A DNA stretch of 64,000 bases from Anaerolineaceae bacterium. GTDB lineage: Bacteria; Chloroflexota; Anaerolineae; Aggregatilineales; Phototrophicaceae. The stretch is taken from the NCBI GenBank assembly GCA_020634135.1, contig JACKCG010000004.1:186001-250000 (forward strand), given 5' to 3'. Position 1 is the first letter of the stretch. The number at the start of each line of letters is the position of its first letter. Shown piece after piece: positions 6,727-16,119 of the stretch. The position numbers were made by a program, and so were the translations under genes. The notes beneath the pieces are model-generated. The model was not told the DNA's origin. It worked only from the letters and a program-made list of their open reading frames with translations, and searched no databases.

Positions 6727-8734
6727 GGAAAAACGCACCCCTGAGCAGCATTCGATTGATCCTGCTGCTCAAGAAATGTTGATACGCGCCGACCAGATCG
6801 GCGTCGGTACCGCTTTTTCCCGTGCAGACGATATGGTGCCGTGTAACATCGGTTCGGCAGGCATGTGCTGTAAGCTGTGCGGGATGGGGCCGTGCCGGTT
6901 GACAAAAGAAGGACAAACGGGCGTGTGTGGTGCGACTATTGACACCATCCAGGCCCGTAATTTAATCCGGGCGATTGCGGCGGGTGCGGCGGCGCACTCC
7001 GATCATGGCCGCGACATGGCCTTTACGCTGAAGGCCGTTGCCCAGGGAGAGACCGATGGTTACATCATCCGTGATGTCGCCAAACTGCGTATTGTCGCCT
7101 CTAAATATGACATTCCAGTTGATGGTCGCTCACCGGAGGAGATCGCCAACGACCTGGCCGACCTCTACCTGGCGCAGTTTGGGCAGCAGCGCGGCGCCGT
7201 TGCCCCTATTATCCGCGCCCCGGAAAAACGCAAGAAAATCTGGGAAGAGCAGAAGGTTATACCGCGCGGTATTGACCGCGAAGTGGTCGAGGCTCTGCAC
7301 CGCACACATATTGGCGACGACCAGGACCCGGAACATATTTTGCAACACGCGGTCCGCACGGCACTGGCCGATGGCTGGGGCGGCAGTATGATCGCCACCG
7401 ATGTCGCTGATATTCTGTTTGGCACACCCGCCCCGGTGCTGGGGCAGGCCAACCTGGGTGTGCTGCGAGCGGACATGGTGAATGTCGTCGTACACGGCCA
7501 TGAACCCACCCTCAGCGAGATGATCGTGGCAGCGTCTCAGACCCCGGATATCATCGCCTACGCCAAAGAGGCCGGAGCTGAAGGCATCAACCTGGCGGGT
7601 ATCTGCTGTACAGCCAATGAAATTCTCATGCGGCAGGGCGTCCCCGCTGCGGGGAACTTCCTCCAGCAGGAACTGGCGATTCTGACTGGCGCGGTGGAAG
7701 CGATGGTAGTTGATGTGCAGTGTGTCATGCAAGCGCTGGTCGGCCTGGCCGAAAACTTCCACACCAAGGTCATCACGACATCTCCCAAGGTGAAAATCAA
7801 GGGCGCGACCCACATCGAATTTGACGAACACAAGGCGATGACAATTGCCAAGGATATTTTGCGAGTCGCAATTGACAACTACAAGAATCGCGGCGGTGTT
7901 CATATCCCCGATGTGCGCGAGTCGCTGATTCCCGGTTTCTCACACGAATACATTAACTATATGCTCGGTGGCAGCTACCGTGCTTCCTTCCGCCCACTCA
8001 ACGATGCCATCATTTCCGGGCGGATTCGCGGCGTGGCAGCCATCGTGGGTTGTAACAACCCGCGCAGCCAGCATGACTACCTGCATACACTGGTGACCCG
8101 TGAACTGCTCAAACAGGACGTGTTAATTGTCCAGACCGGCTGTGGTGCGATTGCCAGCGCCAAACTTGGTTTGCTGTTGGGTGAGGCTGGTCTAGACCAG
8201 GTAGGGGCTGGGCTGCGTGAAGTGTGTGAGACGGTGGGTATCCCGCCGGTCCTTCACATGGGTTCTTGTGTGGATAACACCCGCATCCTGACGGTGCTGA
8301 CTCAGATCGTAGAAGAAGGTGGCCTGGGCGACGACATTGACCAGATTCCAGCGGTTGGCTTAGCGCCGGAATGGATGAGCGAGAAGGCGCTGGCGATTGG
8401 CACGTACTGTGTGGCTTCCGGCGCATATGTCATGTTTGGTGGCTCGTCCCCGGTGAGTGGGATGCCGGATCGGGTAGAGGATAGCGATATTGTCGCACAC
8501 CTGATTAGCGACGGATGGGAAGAAATCTATGGTGGCAAGCTGGAATTTGTCGCCGACCCGCAAGAGATGATTCAACGCACGCTTGATCATATTGATCGTA
8601 AACGGGCTGACCTGGGACTGCCGGAATACAACCCGGATCGCTTTGGGCGTAGTGGTGATGCACGGATGCGCGAACTGGAACAACTGCCCTTCGCAGAACG
8701 GCAGCAGGCGCTCTACGGCATTCCCGGAAAATAG
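6719..8734 (+). CDS. acsA: Anaerobic Ni-Fe carbon monoxide dehydrogenase catalytic subunit
   Basis: A 671-residue enzyme interconverting CO and CO2 (also called cooS). The N-terminal cluster ligands are all present: Cys42 and Cys50 for the intersubunit D-cluster; Cys51, Cys54, Cys59 and Cys70 for the B-cluster. Expected C-cluster ligands are also there: the HGHEP His near 261, GICC near 296, Cys335, GCNNPRS Cys445, TGCGA Cys475 and GSCVDN Cys517. The length matches the ACS-partnered AcsA type. It is followed 12 bp later by acsB, so the product probably works in the CODH/ACS complex, feeding CO through the internal channel to the A-cluster. Confidence 0.97.
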   Translation: MAKEKRTPEQHSIDPAAQEMLIRADQIGVGTAFSRADDMVPCNIGSAGMCCKLCGMGPCRLTKEGQTGVCGATIDTIQARNLIRAIAAGAAAHSDHGRDMAFTLKAVAQGETDGYIIRDVAKLRIVASKYDIPVDGRSPEEIANDLADLYLAQFGQQRGAVAPIIRAPEKRKKIWEEQKVIPRGIDREVVEALHRTHIGDDQDPEHILQHAVRTALADGWGGSMIATDVADILFGTPAPVLGQANLGVLRADMVNVVVHGHEPTLSEMIVAASQTPDIIAYAKEAGAEGINLAGICCTANEILMRQGVPAAGNFLQQELAILTGAVEAMVVDVQCVMQALVGLAENFHTKVITTSPKVKIKGATHIEFDEHKAMTIAKDILRVAIDNYKNRGGVHIPDVRESLIPGFSHEYINYMLGGSYRASFRPLNDAIISGRIRGVAAIVGCNNPRSQHDYLHTLVTRELLKQDVLIVQTGCGAIASAKLGLLLGEAGLDQVGAGLREVCETVGIPPVLHMGSCVDNTRILTVLTQIVEEGGLGDDIDQIPAVGLAPEWMSEKALAIGTYCVASGAYVMFGGSSPVSGMPDRVEDSDIVAHLISDGWEEIYGGKLEFVADPQEMIQRTLDHIDRKRADLGLPEYNPDRFGRSGDARMRELEQLPFAERQQALYGIPGK

Positions 8735-8746
8735 GAGACAGGCACG

Positions 8747-11044
8747 ATGTCACGTTACATTGCAACACGAGCGATTCGCGGAGCAAACGCGCTTGTCGCT
8801 GAAGCGGAATACATGTACCAGCAGGCGCTGGTCGAAAAGGGAGCGGATACACGGGTAGCCTTCCCCAATACCGCCTATTATCTGCCGCTGATTTTTGGGA
8901 TGACCGGAATGCAGATTGAAACCATTGGGCAGCTTGAGCCGGTTCTGGCTCATGCCCGTGAACTGCTGCATCCGATGCCATCCAATAATCACTGGACACC
9001 CTACCTGGGAGAGACACTTGATTCGGGTATGGCGACACTGTTTGCGGCGGAAGTGATTGAAGCGATCCGGTTTGTCTATGGCTTACAGCCTGAACCGTTG
9101 CCCGGCTTCCAACTGGCGGGTGGTACGTCGTTTACCAGCCCGGATATGGGCGAGAACGGCAATGGCAGCAATGGGATGGACGGGCATCTCAACGGCCCGA
9201 TAGATGATATTCAACTCCGCAGTTGGGGTATCCAACTGGTGGATGGACGTATGCCTGGGTTTGCCGCGATTGTTGGCGCAGCCAAGTCGAACGAAGTGGC
9301 CGTCAAGATCGTACGCGAATTACAGCGTCGCAATATCCTGACGTTCCTCTCCGGCAACGTTAACGGGCGCAGCATCATTCATCAGTTGCAGGAAGAGGGC
9401 GTCGAACTCGGCTACGACACCTACACCGTCCCGTTTGGCACGGATACCCTGAGCGCGATTTATGCGCTGGGGTTTGCGGTGCGTTCGGCGCTGACCTTCG
9501 GCGGCATGAAGGGCGGCATGGCACGCGAAATCCTGATGTACAACAAGGAGCGTGTGTACGCTTTTGTGCTGGCGCTTGGCGAGGTGGACGACCTGAAATA
9601 CGCGGCGGCGGCGGGGGCAATCAACTTCGGTTTCCCGGTTATCGCGGATACGGTGATTCCTGAAATCCTGCCGACTGGCGTCACAACTTATGAACATGTT
9701 GTCAGTATGCCCTTTAACGAGATTGATGGGGCGGATGACCTGGAACGCGCCGAAGAACTGGTGCAGAAGTGTATCGAGGTGCGCGGCGTCAAAGTGAAAG
9801 TCGCCAATGTGCCGGTACCAGTGCCGTATGGCTCGGCCTTTGAGGGCGAAGTTGTGCGTAAGGCCGATATGCGAGTCGAGTTTGGCGGCAAGCATTCGCG
9901 CTGCTTTGAGTACCTACGGATGGTTGACCTGGACTCCATCAGCGACGGCAAGATTGAGGTGATTGGCCCCGATTTCGCCGACGTCGAGGTGCAGGGTCAC
10001 ATGGACATGGGCATCCTGGTCGAAGTGGCAGGTCGTGGGATGCAGAAGGACTTTGAGCCGGTGCTGGAACGTCAGATTCACTATTTTGTGAATGGCGCTT
10101 CCGGCATCCAGCATATCGGGCAGCGTGATATTGCCTGGATTCGCCTGTCACATGGCGCGGTGGATAAAGGTTTCAACCTGGAACACTTCGGCAAGATTCT
10201 GCACGCCCGGTTGCACGCTGATTTCGGCGCGATTGTGGATAAAGTGCAGGTGACAGTTGTCACCGAACCCGCGCTGGTGCAGGAATGGCTGGGGCACGCC
10301 CGCGAGGCGTATGACTACCGTAACAAACGGTTGGCCGATCTGACCGATAGCGCTGTGAACGAGTTCTACTCGTGTACCCTTTGCCAGTCTTTCGCACCAG
10401 ATCATGTCTGCATCGTCAGCCCGGAACGGTTAGGGCTGTGCGGCGCGTACAACTGGTTGGACTGCAAGGCCTCCTTCAGCATCAACCCGACTGGCCCGAA
10501 CCAGCCGATCAAGCTGGGAACACAATTGGATAATAACAAGGGCTATTGGACAGGGATTAATACTTACGCTGAGAGTGCCTCGCACGGCAAAGTCGCGGAA
10601 GTCTCAATGTACTCCATTATGGAAAACCCCATGACAGCGTGTGGCTGTTTTGAGTGTATCGTGATGCTCATCCCAGAGGCCAATGGTGTGATGGTTGTCA
10701 ATCGTGAAGACACCAGTATGACCCCGGCAGGCATGACTTTCAGCACGCTGGCAGGCATGGCTGGAGGCGGGATGCAGACCCCCGGCGTGATGGGTGTGGG
10801 CAAGTACTATCTTGTCAGCCCGAAGTTTATCTCGGCGGATGGTGGCTTCAAACGCATCGTCTGGATGAGCAGCGTCCTTAAGCAAACGATGGCCGATGAG
10901 CTGCAAGCGGTAGCTGAACGTGAGGGCGACCCTGGCCTGATCGAGAAGATCGCCGACGAACGGGCCGTTTCCACTGTAGACGAATTGGTCGCCTGGATGG
11001 AAGAACACAACCACCCGGCACTGATTATGGATCCGATTTTCTAG
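8747..11044 (+). CDS. acsB: Acetyl-CoA synthase, A-cluster subunit
   Basis: A 765-residue enzyme that joins CO, a methyl group from the corrinoid protein and CoA to form acetyl-CoA. A-cluster ligands are intact: Cys543, Cys546, Cys555 and Cys565 for the 4Fe-4S cluster, and the Cys632-Gly-Cys634 motif for the two Ni sites. Spacing is exactly that of the Moorella enzyme (506/509/518/528 and 595/597), shifted by 37 residues. The extra length lies N-terminally and probably includes the Gly/Asn-rich linker at about 125-155. The ATG at 8747 has a GGAGA site upstream. Confidence 0.97.
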   Translation: MSRYIATRAIRGANALVAEAEYMYQQALVEKGADTRVAFPNTAYYLPLIFGMTGMQIETIGQLEPVLAHARELLHPMPSNNHWTPYLGETLDSGMATLFAAEVIEAIRFVYGLQPEPLPGFQLAGGTSFTSPDMGENGNGSNGMDGHLNGPIDDIQLRSWGIQLVDGRMPGFAAIVGAAKSNEVAVKIVRELQRRNILTFLSGNVNGRSIIHQLQEEGVELGYDTYTVPFGTDTLSAIYALGFAVRSALTFGGMKGGMAREILMYNKERVYAFVLALGEVDDLKYAAAAGAINFGFPVIADTVIPEILPTGVTTYEHVVSMPFNEIDGADDLERAEELVQKCIEVRGVKVKVANVPVPVPYGSAFEGEVVRKADMRVEFGGKHSRCFEYLRMVDLDSISDGKIEVIGPDFADVEVQGHMDMGILVEVAGRGMQKDFEPVLERQIHYFVNGASGIQHIGQRDIAWIRLSHGAVDKGFNLEHFGKILHARLHADFGAIVDKVQVTVVTEPALVQEWLGHAREAYDYRNKRLADLTDSAVNEFYSCTLCQSFAPDHVCIVSPERLGLCGAYNWLDCKASFSINPTGPNQPIKLGTQLDNNKGYWTGINTYAESASHGKVAEVSMYSIMENPMTACGCFECIVMLIPEANGVMVVNREDTSMTPAGMTFSTLAGMAGGGMQTPGVMGVGKYYLVSPKFISADGGFKRIVWMSSVLKQTMADELQAVAEREGDPGLIEKIADERAVSTVDELVAWMEEHNHPALIMDPIF

Positions 11045-11057
11045 TGTTTTGTTTTCT

Positions 11058-11108
11058 GTGAGGGAGAGTCTTAAATTCTCCCTCACTGCCCTCATAACAA
11101 GAGGGCAG
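11058..11108 (+). repeat. Two adjacent hairpins between acsB and the CBS gene
   Basis: Hairpin 1 is a perfect 10-bp stem (11058-11067 with 11077-11086), 9-nt loop. Hairpin 2 is a perfect 8-bp stem (11086-11093 with 11101-11108), 7-nt loop. There is no T-run, so transcription probably continues. They may stabilise the acsA-acsB part of the mRNA or be REP-like. Confidence 0.8.
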
Positions 11109-11122
11109 GGATAAACAGGGAA

Positions 11123-11638
11123 ATGAGTATGGCTGAACGTATCCTCATTCGTGACCTTATGACCGTCGGGGTGGCGAGCTGCGCCCCGGATACCCAGGTG
11201 GTCGAGATCGCCCGCCAACTGCTGGAGGATAATCTCGAAGCTCTGATCGTGCTGAATGAAGACGGGCATGGGGTTGGCATGGTCAGCCAGGATGAGCTGG
11301 TGAAGGCCTACTCACGGGATGATTGTCGTCAACTCACTGCCGAGGACATTATGAATGACAACGTTCCTCAGGTACCTCCGACTATCCCCCTGACAGCGGC
11401 GGCTCAGATTATGCGAGACCAGGGCTGTCGGGTCCTGTTTTTAACCCATAACTCCGATGGCGTGACCTATCCGGCGGGTGTACTGACTTACCGGCATTTT
11501 TTGCGCCATCTGGCAGCCCTGGATGATTCCGAATTGGGAGATTTGGGCATCAAAGCAGCACGACAGGCGCCATTAGAGGCTTTCATCGCAAAACGGGATG
11601 CGGCACTGCGCCGGGCCCGGTCAGAAGATCAGGAGTAA
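11123..11638 (+). CDS. CBS-domain pair protein in the CODH/ACS operon
   Basis: A 171-residue protein with two CBS repeats. The first (about residues 8-65) begins IRDLMTVGVASCAPDTQV and contains the AIVLN-like strand (EALIVLNEDG). The second (about 73-130) begins TAEDIMNDNVPQVPP. A helical charged tail follows. CBS pairs bind adenosyl ligands such as AMP, ATP or SAM and act as energy or metabolite sensors. Lying between acsB and acsD, it may adjust the complex or the corrinoid protein to energy state; that role is inference. A second ATG six bases downstream (11129) is an alternative start. Confidence 0.85.
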   Translation: MSMAERILIRDLMTVGVASCAPDTQVVEIARQLLEDNLEALIVLNEDGHGVGMVSQDELVKAYSRDDCRQLTAEDIMNDNVPQVPPTIPLTAAAQIMRDQGCRVLFLTHNSDGVTYPAGVLTYRHFLRHLAALDDSELGDLGIKAARQAPLEAFIAKRDAALRRARSEDQE

Positions 11639-11645
11639 ATAGATT

Positions 11646-12620
11646 ATGGCGGTTGAAATACCAAAAGATTCATGGGCTGGCTCCGTCCGCGTAGTCACGC
11701 TGGGCGCAACCCCCGCAGACGGAGGGACGCGCTCGCACACCATTATGATTGGCGGCCAGAATACATTACCATTTATGCATTTTGAGAAACCGACTCCCCA
11801 TCGTCCGGTAATTGCCGTAGAGATTAAAGATCGCCGGCCTGAAGACTGGTCGGGGCTATTGCTGGACATCTGGGGCGACGCGGCTAACGATCCGGCAGCC
11901 TGGGCTAAACAGGCGGAAGTCGCCGGCGCGGACATGCTGGTACTCGCGCTCACCCTGACCGCTGCCGATGGCAACCCGACGACTCCTTCGATGGCAGTAG
12001 AGGCTGTGAAAGCGGTATTGGCTGCCAGCAAGCTCCCTCTGATTGTCCTCGGCCCAGGGCAGGCGGATGCCGATAACGAACTGCTTGTGCCGGTGGCCGA
12101 AGCAACCAAGGGAGAGCGGCTGGCGCTGGGTCTCTGCGAGGACAAGAACTATCGCACGATTGTCGCGGCGGCAATGGCGAACGACCACTGTGTTGTTGCC
12201 CGTACCCCGATGGATGTCAACCTTGCCAAACAGCTCAACATTCTCATTCACGATATGGGGCTGCCACTGGATCGGATCGTGATGGATCCGACTACCGGAG
12301 CGCTGGGTTATGGTATTGAGTACGGCTATTCCGTGATGGAACGGCTGCGGCTGGCCGCCCTTCAAGGCGATGCGATGACGCAGCTCCCCATGATGGTCAC
12401 GCCTGGTTTTGAAGCCTGGAAGACCAAAGAATCTAAATTCGGCCAGGACGTGCCGGGGACCTGGGGCAATTGGGAAGAGCGAGCTATCAACTGGGAGACA
12501 CTTACCGCGATGACGCTGGTTGAATCCGGCGCGGATGTCGTCGTGCTGCGCCACCCGGAAAGTGTGCGCCGTGTGCACCAGGCCATCACCGACCTCATGA
12601 CCGTACCGGAAACTGTATAA
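11646..12620 (+). CDS. acsD: Corrinoid iron-sulfur protein small subunit
   Basis: A 324-residue TIM-barrel subunit of the CFeSP heterodimer, which shuttles the methyl group from methyl-THF to acetyl-CoA synthase. Recognised by overall similarity to the AcsD/CdhD family: an N-terminal segment with VTLGATPADGGTRSHTI, the EIKDRRPEDW strand and the later TTGALGYGIEY and SVMERLRLAAL segments. Length is typical. It follows the CBS gene by 7 bp and precedes acsC by 15 bp. No iron-sulfur ligand is expected in this subunit and none was seen. Confidence 0.95.
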   Translation: MAVEIPKDSWAGSVRVVTLGATPADGGTRSHTIMIGGQNTLPFMHFEKPTPHRPVIAVEIKDRRPEDWSGLLLDIWGDAANDPAAWAKQAEVAGADMLVLALTLTAADGNPTTPSMAVEAVKAVLAASKLPLIVLGPGQADADNELLVPVAEATKGERLALGLCEDKNYRTIVAAAMANDHCVVARTPMDVNLAKQLNILIHDMGLPLDRIVMDPTTGALGYGIEYGYSVMERLRLAALQGDAMTQLPMMVTPGFEAWKTKESKFGQDVPGTWGNWEERAINWETLTAMTLVESGADVVVLRHPESVRRVHQAITDLMTVPETV

Positions 12621-12635
12621 GGCAAGGAGTCATTC

Positions 12636-13976
12636 ATGGCACTCTCTGGTATTCAAATTTACAAAATGCTGCCGCAGACCAATTGTAAAGACTGCGGTTT
12701 TCCCACCTGTCTGGCCTTCGCTATGAAGCTGGCCGCCAAGCAAGTTGAACTTTCATCCTGCCCGCATGTGGCAGAAGATGCTAAAGCGCAACTTTCTGAA
12801 GCATCCGAACCCCCGGTGCGGCTGGTATCGCTCAAGGCGAATGGGCACGAGGTCAAGGCTGGCAACGAAGTCGTGATGTTCCGCCACGAAAAGACATTCT
12901 ATAACAAGCCGGGCCTGTTCCTGCGGGTGAAAGACAGCCAGCCCGCCGGAGAAATCCAGGCGGCGATAGCGGAAGCCGATGGTTACTGTGTCAACTATGT
13001 CGGGCGTGACTTGACGCTCGATGGTTTCGCGGTAGAGGCGGTTTCCGGTGACGCTGCGGTTTTTGCGGCGGCGATTGCAGCCGTCCGCCAGGCCAGTCAC
13101 CGCCCGCTGATCCTTATCAGCACTGACCCGGCGATGATAGCGGCGGGGTTGCGGGCGGTAGATGGCGAAAACCCGCTCATTTATGGCGCAAACACTGGAA
13201 ATTGGCAGGCGATGGCTGATCTTGCCAAACAGCATCACGCATCTCTGGCGGTGATTGCGGAGTCGCTGGATGAACTGGCCGACCTGACCGAGAAGGTCAA
13301 AGAAGCTGGCGTCAAAGACATCGTGCTTGATCCGGCGGCACGTAACTTGAGCCGGTCACTGGCACTTAATACACAAATCCGGCGGCTGGCGCTTAAGAAG
13401 AACTTTCGACCCCTGGGGTATCCGCTCATTAGTTTTCCAGGTGAGGGGGGTGATCCGGCGCAGGAATCGGTCATGGCTGTCCATGCCATAACCAAGTATG
13501 CCGGGTTCATCGTACTGGACCACTTTGCGGCGGAGACGGCTTATCCACTGCTGGTGCTGCGGGAAAACATCTACACCGATCCGCAGAAGCCGATTCAGGT
13601 ACAACCGGATGTCTATGAAATCAACACGCCCGGCCCGGATGACCCGGTGCTGGTGACGACCAACTTCAGTATTACCTACTTCAGCGTGGCGAACGAAATC
13701 GAAGGTTCCGGTATTCCGGCCTGGCTGGTTGTGACTGATGCCGAGGGTATGAGCGTGCTGACGGCGTGGGCGGCGGGCAAGTTCGATGCTGAACGTATTG
13801 CCAAGACGATCAAGAGTTTCAACATCGCCGATAAGGTCAACCGCAAAAGGATTGTTATACCGGGGCATGTCGCCGTGCTTTCCGGTGAACTGGAAGAAGA
13901 ACTACCGGATTGGGAGATTCGTGTCGGCCCGCGTGAGGCCATTGACCTCCCATCGTTTATCAAGCAGGTGTTATAG
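12636..13976 (+). CDS. acsC: Corrinoid iron-sulfur protein large subunit
   Basis: A 446-residue subunit carrying the 4Fe-4S cluster and the cobalamin cofactor. The N-terminal cluster ligands are Cys17, Cys20, Cys25 and Cys42 (NCKDCGFPTC ... SSCP), the spacing of the characterised protein. A TIM barrel follows (about 90-315), then the C-terminal cobalamin-binding domain (about 325-446) with NFSITYFSVANEIE at its start. The cluster feeds reductive reactivation of the corrinoid by the activator encoded next. The ATG has AAGGAG upstream. Confidence 0.96.
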   Translation: MALSGIQIYKMLPQTNCKDCGFPTCLAFAMKLAAKQVELSSCPHVAEDAKAQLSEASEPPVRLVSLKANGHEVKAGNEVVMFRHEKTFYNKPGLFLRVKDSQPAGEIQAAIAEADGYCVNYVGRDLTLDGFAVEAVSGDAAVFAAAIAAVRQASHRPLILISTDPAMIAAGLRAVDGENPLIYGANTGNWQAMADLAKQHHASLAVIAESLDELADLTEKVKEAGVKDIVLDPAARNLSRSLALNTQIRRLALKKNFRPLGYPLISFPGEGGDPAQESVMAVHAITKYAGFIVLDHFAAETAYPLLVLRENIYTDPQKPIQVQPDVYEINTPGPDDPVLVTTNFSITYFSVANEIEGSGIPAWLVVTDAEGMSVLTAWAAGKFDAERIAKTIKSFNIADKVNRKRIVIPGHVAVLSGELEEELPDWEIRVGPREAIDLPSFIKQVL

Positions 13977-13982
13977 ATAAAA

Positions 13983-14070
13983 CCCTCATCCCCGCGCAGG
14001 TGTCAGGTATAGGGGCGCGCCGCCGTGCGCCCCTACATAAAAACCAACACCGATTTTACGGGGGTGAGGG
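13983..14070 (+). repeat. Nested palindrome between acsC and acsV
   Basis: The outer arms 13983-13994 and 14059-14070 pair over 12 bp with one G-U. Inside them, 14010-14018 pairs perfectly with 14027-14035. The inner hairpin has the GGGGCGC/GCGCCCC form of REP-like elements. No T-run is present. It fills nearly the whole acsC-acsV gap. Confidence 0.8.
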
Positions 14071-14103
14071 CGACAAAGATTACACCAAAGCGAGTAGGGA
14101 CAC

Positions 14104-16023
14104 ATGGCCGAACACATCATCACCTTCGATAACGATACACCGCCGGTCACGGCGCAAACCGGGACGCTGCTCTCCGAAGTGATCCAGGGCGCGGCGATGA
14201 CCCTGAACCAGCCATGCGGCGGACAGGGGCGGTGTGGGCGCTGCGCGGTTCGGGTTACAGGTGGGACAGTACGCAGCCGCAGTACCTTGCGGCTGTCTGC
14301 CGAGGATGTCGCAGCGGGGTATGTCCTGGCGTGCCAGGCAGTAGTTGAATCCGATGCGGCTATCAGCATCCCGCCACAGGAAAAAATCGAGCGCCTGCTC
14401 ACAACCGACCTGGTATCTGCCGAGGTCGAAGTCCCGGCAGGGTATGACCCACGCAAAGCGCAAAACGTGCGCCGTGTTACGCTCACATTGCCCCCACCGA
14501 CAATGGATGACCAGACCGATGACTGGAATCGCCTGCTCACGGCACTGCGCCAGCAGGCGGACTTCGGCACGGTGCAGGCCTCCCTGGAACAAATCCAGGG
14601 ACTTGGTGGCGTACTGCGTGAGGGCGACTGGCAGGTAACAGCCACGCTTGACGCGGAACGCTGGGATTGTCCCGGCTGTCCGGCACGGCTGATTGATCTC
14701 AAACCTGGTCACACCGCATCGGAAATGCCGCTGTGGGGTATCGCGGTAGATATTGGCACGACGACGGTTACGCTCTGGTTGGTGGACCTGCTGACTGGCA
14801 AGGTGATGGCGCAGGTGGCCGAATACAATGGGCAGATCGCACGTGGGGAAGACGTGATTTCCCGTGTTATCTACGCAGGGAAGAACAATGGCGCGGCGGA
14901 ACTGCGTGACCTTGTGCTCACTACGATCAACACGTTGCTGGATACAGCCTGCAAGCGTGTTCAGGCGCAGCCCGCCGATGTGGTGAAGGTCGTCATTTCA
15001 GGCAACAGCGTCATGATGCACCTGCTCCTCAATATCCGGGCGGATAGCATCCGGCTTTCTCCTTTTGTGACAGCCATCAACGACATCCCCACGCTGGCCG
15101 GGCGCGAAGTCGGTTTGAACACCCACCCGGCGGCGACGGTGGACTGTCTGCCGGGGGTTGCCAGCTATGTCGGCGCGGATATTACCGCTGGTGTGTTATC
15201 GTCCGGCCTGATAGATACCGAAGCTGTCACTTTGTTCATTGATATGGGGACAAATGGCGAAACCGTCCTGGGTAACCGCGATTGGCTGGTGACATGCGCT
15301 TGTTCCGCCGGCCCGGCCTTTGAGGGCGGTGGCGTCCTGGACGGGATGCGGGCGACAAAAGGCGCAATCGAGGAAGTCTGGATCAACGGAACGACGTTTG
15401 AGCCGACCTTCCGCGTGATCGGCGGCGTCAAACCGCGCGGACTGTGTGGCAGCGCCCTGATTGCGCTGCTGGCGGAGATGTCCCTGACTGGTGTGATGGA
15501 TAAAGGGGGGCATATCAATACGCACCGTGACCACCCGCGTATTCGTACCGGCGAACACGGGCCGGAATACGTTGTGGCCTGGGCGAACGAAACCGCACAC
15601 AACCGCGATATTGTCATTACAAATGTTGACATTGATAACCTGATCCGGGCGAAAGCCGCGATTTATGCCGGGTTCTCTGTGCTGGCGGAGCGCGTCGGCG
15701 TGCCGCTGGAAACGGCTGAGCAGGTATTGATCGGCGGGTCATTCGGCAAATACATCAACGTCGAAAAAGCTGTTGAAATTGGCCTGCTGCCGGACATGCC
15801 CTGGGAAAACTTCCATTTCCTGGGGAATACTTCGGTGCGTGGCGCGTACCTGGCGCTGCTTGACCGTGAGGCGCGGGCGCGTATCCAGGCCAGCGCCGCA
15901 CGGATGACGTATATCGAGCTTTCGGCGGATAACACCTTTTACGATGCTTTTACTTCGGCGCTGTTCCTGCCGCACACCGATCTTTCGCGCTTTCCCAGTG
16001 TGCAGGCTGCCATCGTTTCATGA
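14104..16023 (+). CDS. acsV: RACo-type corrinoid reductive activator (2Fe-2S, ASKHA)
   Basis: A 639-residue ATP-dependent activator that reduces inactive Co(II) corrinoid back to Co(I). The N-terminal plant-type ferredoxin domain has its four ligands at Cys38, Cys44, Cys47 and Cys77 (CGGQGRCGRC). A linker domain (about 95-200) follows. The large DUF4445-type ASKHA ATPase domain has the phosphate-binding VDIGTTTVTLWLVD segment near residue 216 and MGTNGE and IGGSFGKY motifs further on. Position after acsC and before acsE fits the role. Length is typical of RACo proteins. Confidence 0.93.
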   Translation: MAEHIITFDNDTPPVTAQTGTLLSEVIQGAAMTLNQPCGGQGRCGRCAVRVTGGTVRSRSTLRLSAEDVAAGYVLACQAVVESDAAISIPPQEKIERLLTTDLVSAEVEVPAGYDPRKAQNVRRVTLTLPPPTMDDQTDDWNRLLTALRQQADFGTVQASLEQIQGLGGVLREGDWQVTATLDAERWDCPGCPARLIDLKPGHTASEMPLWGIAVDIGTTTVTLWLVDLLTGKVMAQVAEYNGQIARGEDVISRVIYAGKNNGAAELRDLVLTTINTLLDTACKRVQAQPADVVKVVISGNSVMMHLLLNIRADSIRLSPFVTAINDIPTLAGREVGLNTHPAATVDCLPGVASYVGADITAGVLSSGLIDTEAVTLFIDMGTNGETVLGNRDWLVTCACSAGPAFEGGGVLDGMRATKGAIEEVWINGTTFEPTFRVIGGVKPRGLCGSALIALLAEMSLTGVMDKGGHINTHRDHPRIRTGEHGPEYVVAWANETAHNRDIVITNVDIDNLIRAKAAIYAGFSVLAERVGVPLETAEQVLIGGSFGKYINVEKAVEIGLLPDMPWENFHFLGNTSVRGAYLALLDREARARIQASAARMTYIELSADNTFYDAFTSALFLPHTDLSRFPSVQAAIVS

Positions 16024-16035
16024 GGATAACCGCTG

Positions 16036-16097
16036 CGCAGTTGAGCGTGCGGACAGTGGACTTGAGCCAGTTGCCTGGAAAAACAGGTCGAACTGCG
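16036..16097 (+). repeat. Inverted repeat between acsV and acsE
   Basis: Seven-base arms 16036-16042 and 16091-16097 are exactly complementary across a 48-nt interval that includes a small CCTG/CAGG hairpin. It occupies the 96-bp gap before acsE. It could be a processing or stability element; short arms make chance possible. Confidence 0.4.
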
Positions 16098-16119
16098 TGA
16101 AATCACAAGGAAAAGAGAC

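Noticed and set aside
7130..7903. 257-codon minus-strand frame inside acsA
   Set aside because: Overlaps conserved CODH motifs and has the low-quality composition of a shadow frame.
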